NCBI GenBank assembly: GCA_016223165.1
Contig: JACRPO010000002.1
Coordinates: forward strand, 124,001 to 188,000
DNA from: Burkholderiales bacterium
Lineage (GTDB): Bacteria > Pseudomonadota > Gammaproteobacteria > Burkholderiales > Burkholderiaceae_C
Direction: 5' to 3'
DNA length: 64,000 bases
Numbering within the stretch: the stretch's first letter is position 1; every line of letters begins with the position of its first letter. The translations under genes were made by a program, and so were the position numbers. The notes below the pieces were generated by a model. It did not search any database. It had not been told where the DNA came from and saw only the letters and a program-made list of their open reading frames with translations. Positions 1 through 7,763 of this stretch are shown here, one piece after another.

Positions 1-1737
1 CATGCGCTCGGCGAGCTGGCGGCTTTGCTGCGCCAGCACGCCGGCGTCGATGAGCACGCCGCGGCGCTCGACGCGCTGCAGGATCGCCGAGACCGGCATC
101 TCGATGTCCTCGTACACCTGGCGCAGGCGCGGCTCGGCCTCCAGCCACGGCCACAGCGTCGCGTGCACGTGCAGGCACATCTCGCTGTCCTCGCCGGAGT
201 ACTCCGTCGCCTTGGCGATGTCGACCTGCGCGAACGGGATCTGGTTGGCGCCCTTGCCGCACACGTCCTCGTAAGCGAGCCCGTGGCGGCCGATGTGGCG
301 CTCGGCGAGGCTCTCCAGGCTGTGCAGCTTGTGCGCCTCGAGCACGTAGCTCTCGAGCAGCGTGTCGTGCCGGTAGCCCGCCACGGCGATGCCGTGGTTG
401 GCGAAGACGTGCAGGTCGTACTTGGTGTTCTGGCCGAGCTTGGCCCTGCTCCCGTCCTCGAGCCAGGGCTTGAGGCGCGCGAGCACGACGTCGATCGACA
501 GCTGCTCGGGTGCGCCGGGGTAGTTGTGGGCCACCGGCACGTAGGCCGCGCGCCCGGGCTCGACGGCGAAGCTGATGCCGATGATGCGGGCCCGCAACGG
601 GTCGAGCGAATCGGTCTCGGTATCGATGGCCGTGAGCGGCGCGGCGAGCAGGCGCTCGAACCAGGCATCGAGGCGATCGCGCGTGGTCACCGCCTCGTAC
701 TCGCGCACGATCGTGAACTCGGGCGGCCTCGGGCGCGCCGCGGAAGGAGGTGATGGCGATGGTGACGGCGAAAGTGACGGCGATAGCGGCGCGGCGGTGG
801 GTGCGGCCGAGGCCGGCCGCGATCGGCCCTCGCCCGCGGCGCCAGCCTCCGCCGCCTCGCCGGACTCCCCCATCTCCTTCAGCCAGGTGCGGAACCCGAA
901 GCGCCGGTAGAAGTCGGCCAGCGCCGCCTTGTCGCCCTCGCGCAGCGCCAGCGCATCGAGCGCCGGCCAGCCGGACACATGCGCCGAGAGGTCGCAGTCG
1001 GTCAACACGGTGACCAGCTTGCGCCCCATCGGCAGCCAGGGCAGCGCCTTGCGAAGGTTCTCGCCCACCGCGCCCTTGATGCGCTCGGCGGCCTCGACGA
1101 CGCCGTCGAGCGAGCCGTGTTCCTCGAGCCACTTGACAGCAGTCTTGGGGCCGACCTTGTCGACGCCCGGCACGTTGTCGACCGTGTCGCCAATCAGGGT
1201 GAGGTAGTCGACGATGCGCTCGGGCGGCACGCCGAACTTTTCCTTCACGCCCTCGACGTCGAGCCGCTCCGGCGGCCTGGCCATGGTGTTGATCAGGCTC
1301 ACCGCGGGCGTGACGAGCTGCGCCAGGTCCTTGTCGCCGGTGGAGATGAGCACGCGGTGGCCCTCGGCGGCGGCGGCGCGCGCCAGCGTGCCGATGACGT
1401 CGTCGGCCTCGATGCCGGGCACCTCGAGCACCGGCCAGCCGAGCAGGCGCACGACCTCGTGGATGGGCTCGATCTGCTGCGCCAGGGGCTCGGGCATCGG
1501 CGAGCGGTGCGCCTTGTACTCGGGATACCAGTCGTCGCGGAAGGTCTTGCCCTTGGCGTCGAACACGCAGGCGGCATGCGCGGCCGGGAAGCGGCCGCGC
1601 AACCACTTCAGCATCGCCACCATGCCGTGCAAGGCGCCGGTGGGAAAGCCGTCGGGCGCGCGCAGGTCGGGCAGCGCGTGGTAGGCACGGTACAAGTAGC
1701 TGGAACCATCGACGAGCAGCACGATCTTCTCTTGCAT
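1..1737 (-). CDS. polA: DNA polymerase I, N-terminal part, cut by the window edge
   Basis: This is the first 579 codons of DNA polymerase I, which fills gaps and removes RNA primers during replication and repair. The frame stays open to the left edge, so the polymerase domain lies outside. Residues 1-285 form the 5'-3' exonuclease (VLLVDGSSYLYRAYHA near the start, IEADDVIG at 108-115, STGDKDL at 131-137). Residues about 340-530 form a 3'-5' exonuclease that keeps its metal-binding residues: DTE at 371-373, NTKYD at 436-440 and YSGED at 512-516, so proofreading is probably active. Between them, residues 287-339 are a long Gly/Ala then Ser-Pro-rich linker. The start is the ATG giving MQEKIVLLVDG, the usual PolA N-terminus. 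The gene is divergent from the DUF2782-type gene. Confidence 0.97.
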   Translation of the reverse strand, partial: MQEKIVLLVDGSSYLYRAYHALPDLRAPDGFPTGALHGMVAMLKWLRGRFPAAHAACVFDAKGKTFRDDWYPEYKAHRSPMPEPLAQQIEPIHEVVRLLGWPVLEVPGIEADDVIGTLARAAAAEGHRVLISTGDKDLAQLVTPAVSLINTMARPPERLDVEGVKEKFGVPPERIVDYLTLIGDTVDNVPGVDKVGPKTAVKWLEEHGSLDGVVEAAERIKGAVGENLRKALPWLPMGRKLVTVLTDCDLSAHVSGWPALDALALREGDKAALADFYRRFGFRTWLKEMGESGEAAEAGAAGEGRSRPASAAPTAAPLSPSLSPSPSPSPPSAARPRPPEFTIVREYEAVTTRDRLDAWFERLLAAPLTAIDTETDSLDPLRARIIGISFAVEPGRAAYVPVAHNYPGAPEQLSIDVVLARLKPWLEDGSRAKLGQNTKYDLHVFANHGIAVAGYRHDTLLESYVLEAHKLHSLESLAERHIGRHGLAYEDVCGKGANQIPFAQVDIAKATEYSGEDSEMCLHVHATLWPWLEAEPRLRQVYEDIEMPVSAILQRVERRGVLIDAGVLAQQSRQLAERM

Positions 1738-1791
1738 GCTTGCATTCTCGCGCGCAGCGGCAGCGCGCCGGGATCCGCCGGGTCCGCTGCT

Positions 1792-1797
1792 TAGAAT
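1792..1797 (+). promoter_or_regulatory. -10 element TAGAAT before the DUF2782-type gene
   Basis: TAGAAT lies in the polA/DUF2782 divergent gap. Counting seven bases past it puts transcription start near 1804, directly before an in-frame ATG at 1805 and ahead of the AGGAG at 1823-1827. No convincing -35 hexamer is visible at normal spacing. Confidence 0.45.
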
Positions 1798-1834
1798 GGG
1801 TCGCATGGTGAGTCGCCGGGTCAGGAGTGGATGC

Positions 1835-2179
1835 ATGCGCGGCGGCTTCGGCGTCGCCGCGGCAGCGCTGGCCTGGATGCTGGCGGCGGCAGCGGCCGCC
1901 CAGCCGGCAGCGCCGGTGCGCGCCGCGTCCTCGGCGGCGTCCTCTGCAGCGTCATCGGCGAAAGGGGCGCGCCCCGCCACCACCGAGCTGCGCGTGATCG
2001 AGGACGACCAGGTGCGCATCGAGGAGACGCGCATCCGCGGCCAGCTGCAGCGCGTGACGGTGGCGCCCAAGGCGAGCACGATGCGGCCTTACGAGATCAA
2101 CGTCGGCGTCGGCGGGCGCGACCCATCGCAGGACAAGAGCAGTGCCGGCCAGCGCGTCTGGTCGGTGCTGCGCTTCTGA
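1835..2179 (+). CDS. small exported protein, DUF2782-type
   Basis: A 114-residue protein with a signal peptide (MRGGFG, then an alanine-rich hydrophobic stretch ending near AAAQPA), a Ser/Ala-rich spacer, and a conserved C-terminal part. That part reads RVIEDDQVRIEETRIRG, then QRVTVAPKASTMRPYEIN. It resembles the DUF2782 family of Proteobacteria, which has no known function, and its place between polA and thrB fits that family. The chosen ATG has AGGAG seven bases upstream. An alternative start at 1805 would be almost leaderless from the TAGAAT promoter and would lengthen the n-region by ten residues. Expected location is the periplasm. Confidence 0.75.
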   Translation: MRGGFGVAAAALAWMLAAAAAAQPAAPVRAASSAASSAASSAKGARPATTELRVIEDDQVRIEETRIRGQLQRVTVAPKASTMRPYEINVGVGGRDPSQDKSSAGQRVWSVLRF

Positions 2180-2213
2180 GATTGCGGCGAGAGGGCCCGC
2201 GGCAGCGTCCTTC

Positions 2214-3191
2214 ATGGCCGTCTACACCGAGGTCGGCTTCGATGCCGCGGCCGCCCTGTTCTCGCACCTCGGGCTCGGCCGCCTGACCGACCTGCAGGGC
2301 ATCAAGAGCGGCATCGAGAACACCAACTACTACGCCGGCACCGAGCGCGGGCAATGGGTGCTCACGCTCTTCGAGCGACTCACGCGTGCCGAGCTGCCCT
2401 ACTATTTGCACTTGATGCGGCACCTGGCCGCGGCGGGCATCCCGGTGCCGGCGCCGCAGGCCGATGGCGCAGGCGAGCTGCTGCACGAGCTGTCGGGCAA
2501 GCCCGCCGCGGTGACGACGCGCCTGCCGGGCAGCCACCGCCTCGTGCCCACGCCGACGCACTGTGTGCAGGTCGGCGCGATGCTGGCGCGCATGCACCTG
2601 GCAGGCGCCTCCTTCGCGTTGCAGCAGCCGCACCTGCGCGGCCTGGCGTGGTGGCGCGAGACGGTGCCGGTGGTGCTGCCGCACCTGCAGCACTCGCAGC
2701 CGGCGCAGGCGGTGCTGCTGCAGGAAGAACTGCGCTTCCACGAACAGTGGGCCGGCTCCGCCGCGGGGCAGGCGCTGCCGCGCGGGCCCATCCACGCCGA
2801 CCTCTTCCGCGACAACGTGATGTTCGACGACACCGCCGGCGACGACCGCCTGTGCGGCTTCTTCGACTTCTACTTCGCCGGCACCGACGCCCTGCTCTTC
2901 GACGTGGCCGTGTGCGTCAACGACTGGTGCAGCGACCTCGACACCGGCCGGCTCGACGAGGTTCGCGCCGCCGCCTTCGTCGCCGCCTACGCCGCCGTGC
3001 GCCCGCTCACGGCGGCGGAGCGGCGGCTCATGCCGGCGCTGCTGCGCGCCGCCGCCTTCCGCTTCTGGCTTTCGCGCCTGTGGGACTGGCACCTGCCGCG
3101 CCGCGCGGCGCTGCTGGCGCCCAAGGACCCCGGGCACTTCGAGCGTGTGCTGCGCGAGCGCATCGCCACGCCCTGGCATCCCGAGACCTGA
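2214..3191 (+). CDS. thrB: homoserine kinase, APH-fold type
   Basis: A 325-residue kinase of the ThrB II (aminoglycoside-phosphotransferase fold) family. It phosphorylates L-homoserine with ATP in threonine biosynthesis in the cytoplasm. The N-terminus MAVYTEV.FDAAAALFSHLGLG is typical of the proteobacterial family, as is GIENTNYY at 33-40. The catalytic loop HADLFRDN is at 194-201 and the metal-binding FFDFYFAG follows at 216-223. It begins 34 bases after the DUF2782-type gene, so the two are probably co-transcribed. A further in-frame start upstream at 2142 would overlap that gene and add residues with no family match, so the ATG at 2214 is preferred. Confidence 0.93.
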   Translation: MAVYTEVGFDAAAALFSHLGLGRLTDLQGIKSGIENTNYYAGTERGQWVLTLFERLTRAELPYYLHLMRHLAAAGIPVPAPQADGAGELLHELSGKPAAVTTRLPGSHRLVPTPTHCVQVGAMLARMHLAGASFALQQPHLRGLAWWRETVPVVLPHLQHSQPAQAVLLQEELRFHEQWAGSAAGQALPRGPIHADLFRDNVMFDDTAGDDRLCGFFDFYFAGTDALLFDVAVCVNDWCSDLDTGRLDEVRAAAFVAAYAAVRPLTAAERRLMPALLRAAAFRFWLSRLWDWHLPRRAALLAPKDPGHFERVLRERIATPWHPET

Positions 3192-3241
3192 GAGCCCGCG
3201 CTTCCGCCTCAACCAGCCTCGCCCACCCGCCCCTCCTCCAC

Positions 3242-4078
3242 ATGGCACTGCAACTGAAGACGGTCACGCTGGGACATGGCCCGCGCTGGGTGGTCGACGG
3301 CTTCCGCGCCTTCGCGCGCCGGCCGCTGGCGCTGGGGCTGCTGTTCCTCGTCTTCCTCGCGGCGAGCGCGATCGTCGCCGCCGTGCTGCCGTTCGTCGGG
3401 AGCCTGCTGCAGCTGATGGCGTTGCCCCTGCTTTCGCTCGGCTACATGGTGGCCACGCAGTCGGCGCTGCTGGGCGGGCCGGTGCACCCGGGCCAGTTCA
3501 TCGAGCCGCTGCGCGCCGACCCCGTGCGCCGGCGCTCGCTGCTCGTGCTGTGCGTGAGCTACGGGCTGCTCGCCTTCGCCATCCTCGTGCTGTGCGCGTG
3601 GGTCTCCGACGATGCGCTGGCGCGCCTGCAGGCCCTCGTCGCCAAGGGCGACCCGACGCGCACGCAGATCGAGGCACTGCTCGACGAGCCGGGCGTGACG
3701 AGCGCCGCCTGGCTGCTGGGCGTGCTGGGCACGGCACTCTCGGTGCCGTTCTGGTTCGCGCCGGCGCTCGTGCACTGGGGCGGCCAGGGGGTGGGGCAAT
3801 CGCTCTTCTCCAGCACGATGGCGCTGTGGCGCAACAAGGGCGCCTTCACCACCTTCGTGGCCACCTGGGTGGCGGTGGTCACGCTGGTGAGCGTGCTGCT
3901 GTCGATGCTGCTGGCCGCGCTCGGCGCGGCGCGCTTCGCGGGGATGATGCTGATGCCGATGGCGCTGCTGTTCAGCAGCGTGTTCTACGTCTCGCAGCTG
4001 TTCGCCTTCAACGACAACTTCGGCGGCGCCGGCGCGGCAGCCGACGAGCCGACAGGGCCGCCGCCCACGAAGGTGTAG
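3242..4078 (+). CDS. conserved Burkholderiales membrane protein, BPSS1780-type
   Basis: A 278-residue inner-membrane protein with about six hydrophobic segments (for example LALGLLFLVFLAASAIVAAV, then LLVLCVSYGLLAFAILVLCA, and three more towards the C-terminus), ending in a short polar tail. The pattern and the opening LKTVTLGHGPRWVVDGFR fit the uncharacterised BPSS1780 family of Burkholderiales. No catalytic motif is visible. It follows thrB by 50 bases on the same strand and converges on uvrD. Function unknown; the family assignment is from memory of the pattern. Confidence 0.75.
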   Translation: MALQLKTVTLGHGPRWVVDGFRAFARRPLALGLLFLVFLAASAIVAAVLPFVGSLLQLMALPLLSLGYMVATQSALLGGPVHPGQFIEPLRADPVRRRSLLVLCVSYGLLAFAILVLCAWVSDDALARLQALVAKGDPTRTQIEALLDEPGVTSAAWLLGVLGTALSVPFWFAPALVHWGGQGVGQSLFSSTMALWRNKGAFTTFVATWVAVVTLVSVLLSMLLAALGAARFAGMMLMPMALLFSSVFYVSQLFAFNDNFGGAGAAADEPTGPPPTKV

Positions 4079-4115
4079 CGGCCGGCGGCGGCCGCAGCGG
4101 CAGCGCAGAAGCCTC

Positions 4116-6566
4116 TCAGTCCACCGGCGTGAGCTTGGCGATGCCGAGCGCCAGCCACTTGCTGCCGTGGCGCCCGAACTGCACCTGCGCACGCGCATCG
4201 GCGCCGCGGCCTTCGAGGGTGGTGATGACCCCCTCGCCGAACTTGTTGTGGAAGACGGTCTGGCCCACGCGCAGGCCTTGGCCTGCGCCACCAGCAGACT
4301 GCAGGCCCCGGCCGGCGCCTTCGACGGCCACGCCGGCTGCCCCGCTGCGCGCCGCGGGCGGTGGCGCCGAAGCCCACGCCGGCGGCTCGATGCGCCCGAC
4401 GCCGACGATGCCCGAGAGCCCGCTGCCCCGCCCCCAGGCCTCCCGGTACTCGCGCGCATAGCCCGAGCCGAAGCCGGCCTGGCGCGGCGTCAGCCAGCGC
4501 AGCGCCTGCGCGGGCAACTCCTCGAGGAAGCGGCTCTTGACGTTGTAGCGCGTCTGCCCGTGCAGCAGCCGCGTCTGGCTGAAGCTCAGGTACAGGCGTG
4601 AGCGCGCGCGCGTGATGGCCACGTACATCAGGCGCCGCTCTTCCTCGAGGCCGTCGCCGTCCGACAGCGAGTTCTCGTGCGGGAACAGGCCCTCCTCGAG
4701 CCCGGTGATGAAGACGGCGCCGAACTCGAGCCCCTTGGCCGAGTGCACGGTCATCAGCTGCACCGCATCCTGCCCGGCCTGCGCCTGGTTGTCGCCAGCC
4801 TCGAGTGCGGCATGGGTGAGGAAGGCAGCGAGCGGGCTCTGGATCTCGCCCGTGTCGGCGTCCGGCGCGGCCTCCGGGCTCTGTGCCTGCTCGTCGACCG
4901 GCAGCGCCACGGCATCCTTGCCGAAGCCTTCCTGCATCACGAAGCCCTCGGCGGCGTTGATCAGCTCCTCGAGGTTCTCGATGCGGTCGGCGCCCTCCTT
5001 GTCGGTCTTGTAGAACTCGACGAGGCCCGAGTGCGCGAGCATGTGCTCGATGATCTCGCGCAGCGTGAGGCCGCGCGTGGCGGCGCGCATGGCCTCGATC
5101 AGGTGCATGAACTGCTGCAGGTTGGCGCCGGCCTTGCCGCCGACGGCGCCGACGCTCTGCGCGAGGCTGCGGCCGCTGGCCCGCGCCGCGTCCTGCAGCT
5201 GCTCGATGCTGCGCGCGCCTATGCCGCGCGCCGGGAAGTTGACGACGCGCAGGAAGCTGGTGTCGTCGTCGGCGTTCTCGATCAGGCGCAGGTAGGCCAG
5301 CGCATGCTTGACCTCGGCGCGCTCGAAGAAGCGCAGGCCGCCGTAGACGCGGTAGGGGATGCCGGCATTGAAGAGCGCGCTCTCGAGCACGCGGCTCTGC
5401 GCGTTGCTGCGGTACAGCAGCGCCGTCTCGGCACGCGCCAGGCCGCCGCGGTGCAGCTGCTGCAGCTCTTCCAGAACCCATTGCGCCTCGGCATAGTCGC
5501 TCACCGACTCGTGCACGCGCACCGGCTCGCCGGCGCCGGCATCGGTGCGCAGGTTCTTGCCCAGGCGCCGCTCGTTGTGCGCGATGAGCCCGTTGGCGGC
5601 GTCGAGGATGTGCCCGCCCGAGCGGTAGTTCTGCTCGAGCTTGATGACGCGGCCGACGCGGTACTCGCGTTCGAAGTCGGCCATGTTGCCCACGCGTGCG
5701 CCGCGGAAGGCGTAGATGCTCTGGTCGTCGTCGCCGACGGCGAAGACCGATTGCTGCGGCATGCCCGGCATCGACGCGCCGCCGGCAGGCGGCGCCAGCA
5801 TCTTCAGCCAGGCGTATTGCAGCTTGTTCGTGTCCTGGAACTCGTCGACCAGCAGGTGCGCGAAGCGGCGCCGGTAGTGCTCGCGCAGCGGATCGTTGTC
5901 GCGCAGCAGCTCGTAGGTGCGCAGCAGCAGCTCGGCGAAGTCGACGACCCCTTCGCGCTGGCACTGCTCCTCGTAGGCCTGGTAGACCTCGACCAGCTTG
6001 CGCGTGTGCGGGTCGGGCGCGTCGATGTCGCGCGGCCTCAGGCCCTCTTCCTTGTTGCCGGCGACGAACCAGGCGGCCTGCTTGGGCGGGAAGCGCTCCT
6101 CGTCGAGGTTGAGCGCCTTGACGACGCGCTTGACGGCGGCGACGGTGTCCTGCGCGTCGAGGATCTGGAACGACTGCGGCAGGCCCGCCAGCTTCCAGTG
6201 CGCGCGCAGGAAGCGGTTGCACAGGCCGTGGAAGGTGCCGATCCACATGCCGCGCACGTTCACCGGCAGCATGGCCTGCAGGCGGCCGAGCATCTCCTTG
6301 GCCGCCTTGTTGGTGAAGGTCACGGCCAGCACCTGCGCCGGGCTCGTGCGCCCGGTCTGCAGCAGCCAGGCGATGCGCGTGGTCAGCACGCGCGTCTTGC
6401 CCGAGCCGGCGCCGGCCAGGATCAGCGCTGGCTGGGATGGCAGCGTCACCGCCGCCAACTGCTCGGGGTTCAGGCCTTGCAGCAGGCGGTGCAGCAGGCC
6501 GGTCGACTCCGGTGCCGCCGCCGACGGCGGCTCCGGGCGCCCGTGCGAAGGCAGGGTCTCGTGCAT
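4116..6566 (-). CDS. uvrD: DNA helicase II (UvrD/PcrA family)
   Basis: An 816-residue superfamily 1A DNA helicase that unwinds DNA 3'-5' in excision and mismatch repair. Visible motifs are Walker A GAGSGKT at 52-58, FTNKAAKEM at 84-92, DEFQDT at 241-246, GDDDQSIYAFRGA, LEQNYRS, VHSAKGLEF and YVAITRARSRLYLSFS. The C-terminus carries the Tudor-like module (GQTVFHNKFGEGVITTLEG) that binds RNA polymerase in PcrA/UvrD proteins. There is an insertion rich in Pro/Ala/Gly before it. Length is slightly above the usual 720-750. The ATG is the first plausible start and lies exactly one transcription-start distance after a TAGAAT box. Confidence 0.95.
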   Translation of the reverse strand: MHETLPSHGRPEPPSAAAPESTGLLHRLLQGLNPEQLAAVTLPSQPALILAGAGSGKTRVLTTRIAWLLQTGRTSPAQVLAVTFTNKAAKEMLGRLQAMLPVNVRGMWIGTFHGLCNRFLRAHWKLAGLPQSFQILDAQDTVAAVKRVVKALNLDEERFPPKQAAWFVAGNKEEGLRPRDIDAPDPHTRKLVEVYQAYEEQCQREGVVDFAELLLRTYELLRDNDPLREHYRRRFAHLLVDEFQDTNKLQYAWLKMLAPPAGGASMPGMPQQSVFAVGDDDQSIYAFRGARVGNMADFEREYRVGRVIKLEQNYRSGGHILDAANGLIAHNERRLGKNLRTDAGAGEPVRVHESVSDYAEAQWVLEELQQLHRGGLARAETALLYRSNAQSRVLESALFNAGIPYRVYGGLRFFERAEVKHALAYLRLIENADDDTSFLRVVNFPARGIGARSIEQLQDAARASGRSLAQSVGAVGGKAGANLQQFMHLIEAMRAATRGLTLREIIEHMLAHSGLVEFYKTDKEGADRIENLEELINAAEGFVMQEGFGKDAVALPVDEQAQSPEAAPDADTGEIQSPLAAFLTHAALEAGDNQAQAGQDAVQLMTVHSAKGLEFGAVFITGLEEGLFPHENSLSDGDGLEEERRLMYVAITRARSRLYLSFSQTRLLHGQTRYNVKSRFLEELPAQALRWLTPRQAGFGSGYAREYREAWGRGSGLSGIVGVGRIEPPAWASAPPPAARSGAAGVAVEGAGRGLQSAGGAGQGLRVGQTVFHNKFGEGVITTLEGRGADARAQVQFGRHGSKWLALGIAKLTPVD

Positions 6567-6572
6567 CGGGCG

Positions 6573-6578
6573 ATTCTA
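6573..6578 (-). promoter_or_regulatory. -10 element TAGAAT for uvrD, apparently leaderless
   Basis: On the minus strand TAGAAT is followed by six bases and then the uvrD ATG, so predicted transcription start falls on the A of the start codon. No ribosome binding site can fit between them. Confidence 0.5.
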
Positions 6579-6688
6579 GGGAGGGCCCCGACGGCCACGG
6601 CGTCGCCGCGCGCCGCTGCACCTCGGCGGCGACATTGCCGCCGGTCGAGCCGACCGGAGTTCACCGGCCGGGCTTGGAGCCGCCCGGG

Positions 6689-6737
6689 TAGAATTCGGCA
6701 CCGGGCGTAAGCGGCTTCCCTGCTGCTTGCGCCCGGT
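6689..6737 (+). promoter_or_regulatory. guaC promoter -10 and long leader hairpin
   Basis: TAGAAT at 6689-6694 predicts transcription start near 6701. Immediately there, ACCGGGCGTAAGC (6700-6712) pairs with GCTTGCGCCCGGT (6725-6737), a 13-bp stem with one G-T pair and a 12-base loop. The transcript would therefore begin with a very stable hairpin, leaving 24 bases before the GTG start. It may stabilise the 5' end or control translation; nothing in it resembles a known purine riboswitch. Confidence 0.5.
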
Positions 6738-6761
6738 TTGTCCTTGTGCCGGGGCGCCGCC

Positions 6762-7739
6762 GTGGAAATCTTCGACTACGACAACATCCTGCTGCTGCCG
6801 CGCAAGTGCCGCGTGGAAAGCCGCAGCGAGTGCGATCCCTCGGTCGAGTTCGGCGGCCGGCGCTTCGTGCTGCCGGTGGTGCCCTCGAACATGAAGACGG
6901 TGATCGACGAACCGATCGCCGAGTACCTGGCCGGCAGCGGGCATTTCTACGTCATGCACCGGTTCGATCTCGACAACGTGGCCTTCGCGCGGCACATGCG
7001 CGACAAGGGGCTCTTCGTGTCGATCAGCTCGGGTGTGAAGGCGCAGGACTTTGCGGCGATCGATCGCCTGGCGGCCGAAGGCGTGGGCGCCGACTACATC
7101 ACCATCGACATCGCACACGGTCACGCCGAAAGCGTGCGCAAGACCATCGAGCACATCAAGAGGCGCCTGCCGGCCGCCTTCGTGATCGCCGGCAACGTCG
7201 CCACGCCCGAGGCGGTGATCGACCTCGAGAACTGGGGCGCCGACGCCACCAAGGTCGGCGTCGGCCCGGGCAAGGTCTGCATCACCAAGCTCAAGACTGG
7301 TTTCGGCACCGGCGGCTGGCAGCTGAGCGCGCTCAAGTGGTGTGCGCGCGTGGCGACCAAACCCATCATCGCCGACGGCGGCATCCGCCATCACGGCGAC
7401 ATCGCCAAGAGCGTGCGCTTCGGTGCCGCGATGGTGATGGTCGGTTCGCTCTTCGCGGGCCACGAGGAGAGCCCCGGAGCGACGGTGGAAGTCGACGGCA
7501 AGCTGTACAAGGAGTACTACGGCTCGGCGAGCGACTTCAACAAGGGCGAGTACAAGCACGTCGAGGGCAAGCGCATCCTCGAGCCGATCAAGGGCAAGCT
7601 GGCCGAGACGCTGACCGAGATGCGCGAGGACCTGCAGAGCTCGATCAGCTACGCCGGCGGGCGCGCGCTGGCCGACCTGAAGAAGGTGAACTACGTCATC
7701 CTCGGCGGCGAGAACGCCGGCGAGCACCTCTTCATGTGA
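6762..7739 (+). CDS. guaC: GMP reductase
   Basis: A 325-residue GMP reductase converting GMP to IMP and ammonia with NADPH, in purine salvage in the cytoplasm. The N-terminus [15 protein letters not shown], then [12 protein letters not shown], matches the GuaC2 type found in Gram-positives and many Betaproteobacteria rather than IMP dehydrogenase. No CBS domains are present. The catalytic loop [20 protein letters not shown] contains the active-site cysteine at 173. Start choice: GTG at 6762 gives the family N-terminus; a TTG at 6738 would fall in the leader hairpin end and adds eight unmatched residues. Divergent from uvrD. Confidence 0.94.
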   Translation: MEIFDYDNILLLPRKCRVESRSECDPSVEFGGRRFVLPVVPSNMKTVIDEPIAEYLAGSGHFYVMHRFDLDNVAFARHMRDKGLFVSISSGVKAQDFAAIDRLAAEGVGADYITIDIAHGHAESVRKTIEHIKRRLPAAFVIAGNVATPEAVIDLENWGADATKVGVGPGKVCITKLKTGFGTGGWQLSALKWCARVATKPIIADGGIRHHGDIAKSVRFGAAMVMVGSLFAGHEESPGATVEVDGKLYKEYYGSASDFNKGEYKHVEGKRILEPIKGKLAETLTEMREDLQSSISYAGGRALADLKKVNYVILGGENAGEHLFM

Positions 7740-7763
7740 GGCGCGGCAGCGTCTTGCCGGGCA

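Noticed and set aside
2097-3248. 383-codon open frame antisense to thrB
   Set aside because: Composition is that of an antisense shadow, and thrB in the other strand has full kinase motifs.
3985-6621. Very long open frame on the minus strand overlapping uvrD in another frame
   Set aside because: Arg/Ala/Pro-rich product without any domain; a shadow of the GC-rich uvrD gene, whose own frame holds all helicase motifs.
6689-6737. guaC leader considered as a purine riboswitch
   Set aside because: It is a single stem with no three-way junction or conserved loop sequences of the purine class.
6738-6761. TTG start for guaC 24 bases upstream
   Set aside because: Adds eight residues not seen in the family; the GTG at 6762 gives the conserved N-terminus.
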